From assembly GCA_002773755.1 (NCBI GenBank), contig PFAG01000009.1, positions 1-8,495 of the forward strand: 8,495 nucleotides of DNA. Direction: 5' to 3'. A program made the translations under genes and the position numbers. The notes beneath the pieces were generated by a model that worked only from the letters and a program-made list of their open reading frames with translations, was not told where the DNA came from and did not search any database. Source of the stretch: Candidatus Colwellbacteria bacterium CG10_big_fil_rev_8_21_14_0_10_41_28 (GTDB lineage: Bacteria > Patescibacteriota > Minisyncoccia > UBA6257 > Colwellbacteraceae). Position 1 is the stretch's first letter; every line of letters starts with the position of its first letter. This document shows positions 5,247 to 8,495 of this stretch, piece after piece.

Positions 5247-6641
5247 ATGGAAAAGCCAGTTGTTGACTCCACCCAAACCGATGAACTGTGGACGTCCGTG
5301 CTTTCCGAGATTGAACTCCAGGTTTCGAAACCAAATTTCATAACCTGGTTTAAAAATTCAAAGCTCATAGAAAACAGGGATGGGGTTGCTTTAATTGCTC
5401 TGCCTAATAACTTTGCCAAGGAGTGGGTGGAGAGTAAATATCATAAATTAATTCTTGGCTCGTTAAGATCCGTAAATGGATCCACTAAAAATATTGAATA
5501 TGTTGTTGAGGGCTCTTTGTCCCAAAAAGTCATTTCTCGCAGAAGAAGAAATATCGTTCAGAGTGAACCAGATGAAAAACAGCTCGCCTTTCAAGAGATG
5601 CGAGTTGATCCAGAAACAAATCTTAATCCTAAATATAGTTTAGACTCCTTTATCGTTGGTGGATTCAACGAATTGGCATACACGGCAGCCATGGCCATAG
5701 TTGAGGATGTTGGCCACAAATATAATCCTCTTTTTATATACGGAGGAGTGGGGCTCGGGAAAACCCATCTCATACAAGGAATCGGCAATGAGGTGAGACG
5801 GCTATCCAACAACGAAGTTGGGGTAAAGTATGTAACCTCAGAAAAATTCACTAATGATGTTATCTGGGCTATTAGGAATAGGCGCGTGGAGGATATCAAA
5901 AAGAACTATAGAAACGTAGATGTTTTAATAATCGACGACATCCAGTTCCTGGGAGGGAAAGAGATGACTCAACAAGAGTTCTTCCACACCTTCAATGCTC
6001 TTCATGAAAACAATAAGCAGATCATAATATCCTCCGACCGGCCACCGTCATCCATAGCCACCCTCGAGGAAAGATTAAGATCTCGATTTGAAGGAGGAAT
6101 GGTTGCTGATATTAGTTTTCCTGAGTATGAATCCCGTTTAGCAATTGCAAAATCGAAACTACAGGACCGTGGCATAATGCTCGAGGACAAAATTTTAGAA
6201 ATCGTTGCCAAAAAGGTTCAAAACAATATCCGAGAAATCGAGGGAATATTAAACAAGCTTGTCTTCCACCAAATAACATACAAGAGGCCGCTAGATTTAA
6301 TAACCGCCGAGCAGATCATCTCTGAGGTAACCAACAAATCAATTACTCGAGCCACACCTAATCAAATAATTAAAACTGTTGGTAACTTCTTTGAGATTTC
6401 ACCCAACGAGCTGGTTGGGAGATCAAGAAGTAAGGAGTATGTTAAGCCCCGCCAAATTGCCATGTATTTGCTTCGTGAGCTTCTTAACATGTCGTACCCG
6501 GACATTGCCAGCAAGGTGGGTAAAAGAGACCACACAACGGCTATATACGCCTGCAAGAAGGTCTCTAGAGAGGTTAGTAGCGACAACGACCTCAGCCAGA
6601 AAATTATCATGATAAAAGACGATGTTAATAAGATCGGATAA
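5247..6641 (+). CDS. dnaA: Chromosomal replication initiator protein DnaA
   Basis: With the ATG at 5247 the protein has 464 residues, normal for DnaA, the AAA+ initiator that binds DnaA boxes and melts oriC. Domain I spans about 1-90 (ELWTSVLSEIELQVSKPNF and similar); domain II is short. The AAA+ domain has Walker A GGVGLGKT at 166-173, Walker B VLIIDDIQF near 226-234, and ERLRSRFEGG near 275-284 with the arginine-finger region. Domain IV ends with the DNA-binding signature KRDHTTAIYACKKV (RDHTT at 427-431). All key residues are intact. A 13-residue longer version from 5208 is possible but would need a different promoter. The gene is divergent from rpmH, with DnaA boxes on both flanks, and dnaN follows after the origin region. 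Confidence 0.97.
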   Translation: MEKPVVDSTQTDELWTSVLSEIELQVSKPNFITWFKNSKLIENRDGVALIALPNNFAKEWVESKYHKLILGSLRSVNGSTKNIEYVVEGSLSQKVISRRRRNIVQSEPDEKQLAFQEMRVDPETNLNPKYSLDSFIVGGFNELAYTAAMAIVEDVGHKYNPLFIYGGVGLGKTHLIQGIGNEVRRLSNNEVGVKYVTSEKFTNDVIWAIRNRRVEDIKKNYRNVDVLIIDDIQFLGGKEMTQQEFFHTFNALHENNKQIIISSDRPPSSIATLEERLRSRFEGGMVADISFPEYESRLAIAKSKLQDRGIMLEDKILEIVAKKVQNNIREIEGILNKLVFHQITYKRPLDLITAEQIISEVTNKSITRATPNQIIKTVGNFFEISPNELVGRSRSKEYVKPRQIAMYLLRELLNMSYPDIASKVGKRDHTTAIYACKKVSREVSSDNDLSQKIIMIKDDVNKIG

Positions 6642-6644
6642 ACC

Positions 6645-6653
6645 TGTGGATTG
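6645..6653 (-). promoter_or_regulatory. Weak DnaA box, reversed
   Basis: TGTGGATTG, read on the minus strand as CAATCCACA, matches seven of nine bases of TTATCCACA. It begins three bases after the dnaA stop codon and is oriented opposite to the other origin boxes. Confidence 0.5.
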
Positions 6654-6738
6654 TTTCTTAATACCGTTGGGGAAGAAAGCAGTCTTAAAAAATAGTTCTG
6701 GTCGAGTGGCAAGTTGGTCCACCGGTTATACCACCACT

Positions 6739-6747
6739 TGATCCACA
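6739..6747 (+). promoter_or_regulatory. DnaA box
   Basis: TGATCCACA differs from TTATCCACA only at the second base. It lies in the middle of the dnaA-dnaN intergenic region and has the same orientation as the boxes nearest the unwinding tract. Confidence 0.65.
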
Positions 6748-6800
6748 GTTTGTTAATGCGGAGGGGTTTAAAAAACTAGAAATAAAGCGTACAAATTAAC

Positions 6801-6818
6801 TTATACACAGATTCCACA
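6801..6818 (+). promoter_or_regulatory. Tandem DnaA boxes at the edge of the unwinding region
   Basis: TTATACACA (6801-6809) matches the relaxed DnaA box TTWTNCACA. It is followed directly by GATTCCACA (6810-6818), which keeps only the TCCACA core. The pair would be the anchoring boxes from which a DnaA filament extends onto the trios three bases further on. The second box is weak on its own. Confidence 0.65.
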
Positions 6819-6821
6819 CCA

Positions 6822-6836
6822 CTACTACTACGACTA
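6822..6836 (+). promoter_or_regulatory. DnaA-trio-like repeat
   Basis: The run CTA CTA CTA CGA CTA reads on the complementary strand as 3'-GAT GAT GAT GCT GAT-5'. This fits the DnaA-trio consensus 3'-[G/A]A[T/A]-5' in four of five units. Orientation and distance from the DnaA boxes (three bases) agree with the known arrangement in Bacillus subtilis. The last A of the run is the first base of the dnaN start codon. Confidence 0.65.
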
Positions 6837-7942
6837 TGAAAATAATAATATTAAAAAGTAATTTTAAGAGCGGACTAGATGCAGTGGGGAAAACTCTCGG
6901 AGTGAATACGAATCTTCCTATCCTGAGTAATGTTTTAATTCAAACCGAGAATAACAAAATTAAATTCTCAACAACTAATTTAGAGGTTGCTGTAACCAAG
7001 ATCGTCTCTGGAAAAATAATCGAAGATGGTTCTCTAACAATCCCCTTCTCGCTACTCTCGAATATTATTAACAACATCAACACGGAGAGAATCAATCTAG
7101 AGAGCAAAGACAATAATCTCGTTATTAAAACAGATAATTACGAAGCAACCATTCAGGGTATCGACAAAAACGAATACCCGATTATTCCAACCATCGAAGG
7201 AGAGAAGGAAACGCTTGACGTAAAAACATCTTTTCTTAAAGATGGTCTTTCCAAAACAATTGTTGCAGCAGAGGTTTCCGACCTAAGGCCAGAGATCAGC
7301 GGAGTTCTTTTTTGGATAGAGCAGAAATCGTTCAGATTGGTGGCAACAGACAGCTTTAGGTTGTCAGAATACACATTCCCTTCAGGTCAGTATAAGAATG
7401 GCTTCAGCGAGGAAAAGAAGGTAACTGTGCCTATGCGTACAGCACAAGAGGTTTTAAGAATTGCAGGAGAGGACGAAGATCTAAAAATTTCTGTTGATGA
7501 AACTCAAATACTTTTTGCAACAGAAAGTATGGAAATTATTTCCAGAACCATCGAGGGAGATTTTCCAGACTACCAATCAATAATCCCCAAAGAACACGAC
7601 ACAAGAGTTATTGTGGACAGAGAAGAATTAATAAACGGCGTTAAGCTCGCAAGCTCTTTCTCTGGAAGGGGAAGCGAACTAACCCTAAAAACAAAAAACC
7701 AAAAGGTTGTGGAGATTCACTCCAGTGATAGCAGTCTTGGTGGTAATAAATATTTGATATCAGCGAAAATAGAAGGACCCGACACAGATATAATATATAA
7801 CTGGCAGTTCCTCTTAGATGGACTTAAAAGCGATTCGTCTAAAGAAGTTCTTCTAGAACTAAACGGAGAAGAGAAACCAACAACCATCAAAACTCCTAGT
7901 GGATCAAGCCACTTCTATATACTTATGCCCATAAGGCCTTAG
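6836..7942 (+). CDS. dnaN: DNA polymerase III beta subunit (sliding clamp)
   Basis: This 368-residue protein is the beta sliding clamp, which forms a ring around DNA and holds the replicative polymerase and other partners. Its length fits three clamp domains. Recognisable segments are LPILSNVLIQ (27-36), TTNLEVAV, RPEISGVLFW, LVATDSFRLSEY and the C-terminal FYILMPIRP, which matches the family's terminal MPxRx pocket. The ATG at 6836 gives the normal N-terminus (MKIIILKSNF). There is no Shine-Dalgarno sequence before it; a DnaA-trio run and DnaA boxes occupy the upstream bases. The first eleven codons are extremely AT-rich, including three successive ATA codons, and may double as the origin unwinding tract. 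recF and gyrB do not follow; the gene ends in a 4-nt overlap with a convergent gene. Confidence 0.97.
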   Translation: MKIIILKSNFKSGLDAVGKTLGVNTNLPILSNVLIQTENNKIKFSTTNLEVAVTKIVSGKIIEDGSLTIPFSLLSNIINNINTERINLESKDNNLVIKTDNYEATIQGIDKNEYPIIPTIEGEKETLDVKTSFLKDGLSKTIVAAEVSDLRPEISGVLFWIEQKSFRLVATDSFRLSEYTFPSGQYKNGFSEEKKVTVPMRTAQEVLRIAGEDEDLKISVDETQILFATESMEIISRTIEGDFPDYQSIIPKEHDTRVIVDREELINGVKLASSFSGRGSELTLKTKNQKVVEIHSSDSSLGGNKYLISAKIEGPDTDIIYNWQFLLDGLKSDSSKEVLLELNGEEKPTTIKTPSGSSHFYILMPIRP

Positions 7943-8495
7943 TCAATTGAGAACTCTATATTTTTCTCAAAAACATCACCATCTTCATCTTTAATCTCTA
8001 CTTTTAGTTCTAGGTTAGATTTTCCCTCAAGATTGTCTAGATCAATCCTCTCTTTAATGGTGAAGTCATCCCCCAGGTCACCATTCTTGGATAGGATTAG
8101 GTCGTTTTCAACATAAACCCTAACCCTCTTTAGAGTTTTTTCAGATTTTATATCTATCTCTAAATCAAACGGATTTTTAACAACACTCTTGTCTTTGGGA
8201 GAGTCTATTTTAATAGAAAGCGGCCCACCTCCATCCAGGTCATCATTGGTGATGATAGGAATTCTAATACTCTCTTTTCCATTAGCGGATAACCACGCCT
8301 CAATTCCCTCTTCCCAGTTTTGATATTGAGAGTCGCCCTCTCTGCCTAGATAATAAAGAATGCTATGGAGCTCGCCATCAACCAGTTTTCCAGAAAGGAT
8401 TGGGTTGTCTGAGAGAACGGGTTCTGGAGATGGGAACATCTCAGCTTCTGTTAGTGGAAGCGCTTCAGAAAGAAAGGCGTGCCACATTGGGAGGG
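7939..8495 (-). CDS. C-terminal part of a class A penicillin-binding protein (5' end outside window)
   Basis: The minus-strand frame is open to the window edge, giving 184 visible residues before a TAA at 7941-7939. The first residues LPMWHAFLSEALPLTEAEMFPSPEPV match the end of the transpeptidase domain of class A penicillin-binding proteins (typically PIWhdFM...Fp.P), which polymerise and cross-link peptidoglycan outside the membrane. After an acidic linker the last 95 residues or so (from PLSIKIDSPKDKSVVKNPF) form a beta-rich, Ig-like domain of the type often fused to such enzymes. The catalytic SxxK and KTG motifs would lie outside the window. The ATG at 8487 is internal to the gene, not a likely start. 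Its stop overlaps the dnaN stop by 4 nt. Class is inferred from the C-terminal pattern. Confidence 0.75.
   Translation of the reverse strand, partial: LPMWHAFLSEALPLTEAEMFPSPEPVLSDNPILSGKLVDGELHSILYYLGREGDSQYQNWEEGIEAWLSANGKESIRIPIITNDDLDGGGPLSIKIDSPKDKSVVKNPFDLEIDIKSEKTLKRVRVYVENDLILSKNGDLGDDFTIKERIDLDNLEGKSNLELKVEIKDEDGDVFEKNIEFSID

Larger units (their letters stand above)
6642..6868 (+). other. oriC: Predicted replication origin oriC (dnaA-dnaN intergenic region plus dnaN start)
   Basis: The 194 nt between dnaA and dnaN contain no gene but carry DnaA boxes at 6645-6653, 6739-6747 and 6801-6809, with a weaker one at 6810-6818. A DnaA-trio-like run follows and then an AT-rich tract that begins at the dnaN start codon. 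This order (boxes, short spacer, trios, AT-rich DNA) is that of the bacterial basal origin unwinding system. Position between dnaA and dnaN is the commonest oriC site. I list the right end at 6868 because bases 6836-6868 have only three G or C, although they encode the first residues of DnaN. Confidence 0.8.

Noticed and set aside
6362..6722. Minus-strand open frames over the dnaA 3' end and oriC (116 and 99 codons)
   Set aside because: They are antisense shadows of dnaA domain IV, with no recognisable protein pattern, and would run through the origin.
7922..7935. CTTAT/ATAAG hairpin at the end of dnaN
   Set aside because: The five-pair AT-rich stem has no U-tract behind it in either direction, so it is not a credible terminator.
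1..8495. CTAG tetranucleotide, noticed often by eye
   Set aside because: A rough hand count (about 35) is close to what base composition predicts, so it is simply not depleted and carries no special signal.
1..8495. CRISPR arrays, insertion sequences, tRNA or rRNA genes, integrase attachment sites
   Set aside because: I looked for spaced direct repeats, terminal inverted repeats, transposase motifs and tRNA-like cloverleaf segments and found none.

Overview
The window is chromosomal DNA around a replication origin, apparently from an ultra-small bacterium of the Candidate Phyla Radiation (Patescibacteria). This rests on several features. The DNA is AT-rich with very tight gene packing and overlapping genes. 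A PrgI/VirB4 secretion module sits directly beside the rpmH-rnpA-yidC-jag/dnaA-dnaN core. YidC is the short form without a large periplasmic domain, and Jag lacks its N-terminal domain. recF and gyrB do not follow dnaN. The phylum is an inference; no 16S rRNA is present.

Left part (1-3507, + strand): the tail of an unidentified protein, a PrgI-family membrane protein, a VirB4-family ATPase and a 120-residue two-helix membrane protein of unknown function. They are spaced 0, 16 and 6 nt apart and look like one operon for a type IV secretion-like machine of the cell envelope. Its last gene overlaps the oppositely directed jag tail by 14 nt.

Middle (3494-5121, - strand): a compact operon rpmH-rnpA-yidC-jag (ribosomal protein L34, RNase P protein, YidC insertase, R3H protein). 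Its genes overlap by 20 nt, abut exactly, and overlap by 44 nt in turn. A good promoter (TTAACA, 17 nt, TATAAT) lies so close to the rpmH ATG that the mRNA should be almost leaderless. A divergent promoter (TTGACC, 16 nt, TAGAAT) drives dnaA from an ATG 8 nt beyond its -10 box. Two DnaA boxes one helical turn apart lie between the two promoters.

Right part (5247-8495): dnaA, a 194-nt intergenic region that I read as oriC, and dnaN. A penicillin-binding protein gene, cut by the window edge, converges on dnaN with a 4-nt overlap. The intergenic region holds several DnaA boxes. It ends in tandem boxes followed by a CTA-CTA-CTA-CGA-CTA run that matches the DnaA-trio of the basal unwinding system. 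This run stops at the dnaN start codon, so the AT-rich unwinding tract appears to be the first codons of dnaN itself.

The most interesting points are the compact oriC overlapping a coding start, the probable leaderless starts with no well-placed Shine-Dalgarno sequence at any gene, a Jag protein whose KH domain has lost its GxxG loop, and the absence of TGA stops among eleven genes. I saw no CRISPR array, insertion sequence, tRNA or rRNA.
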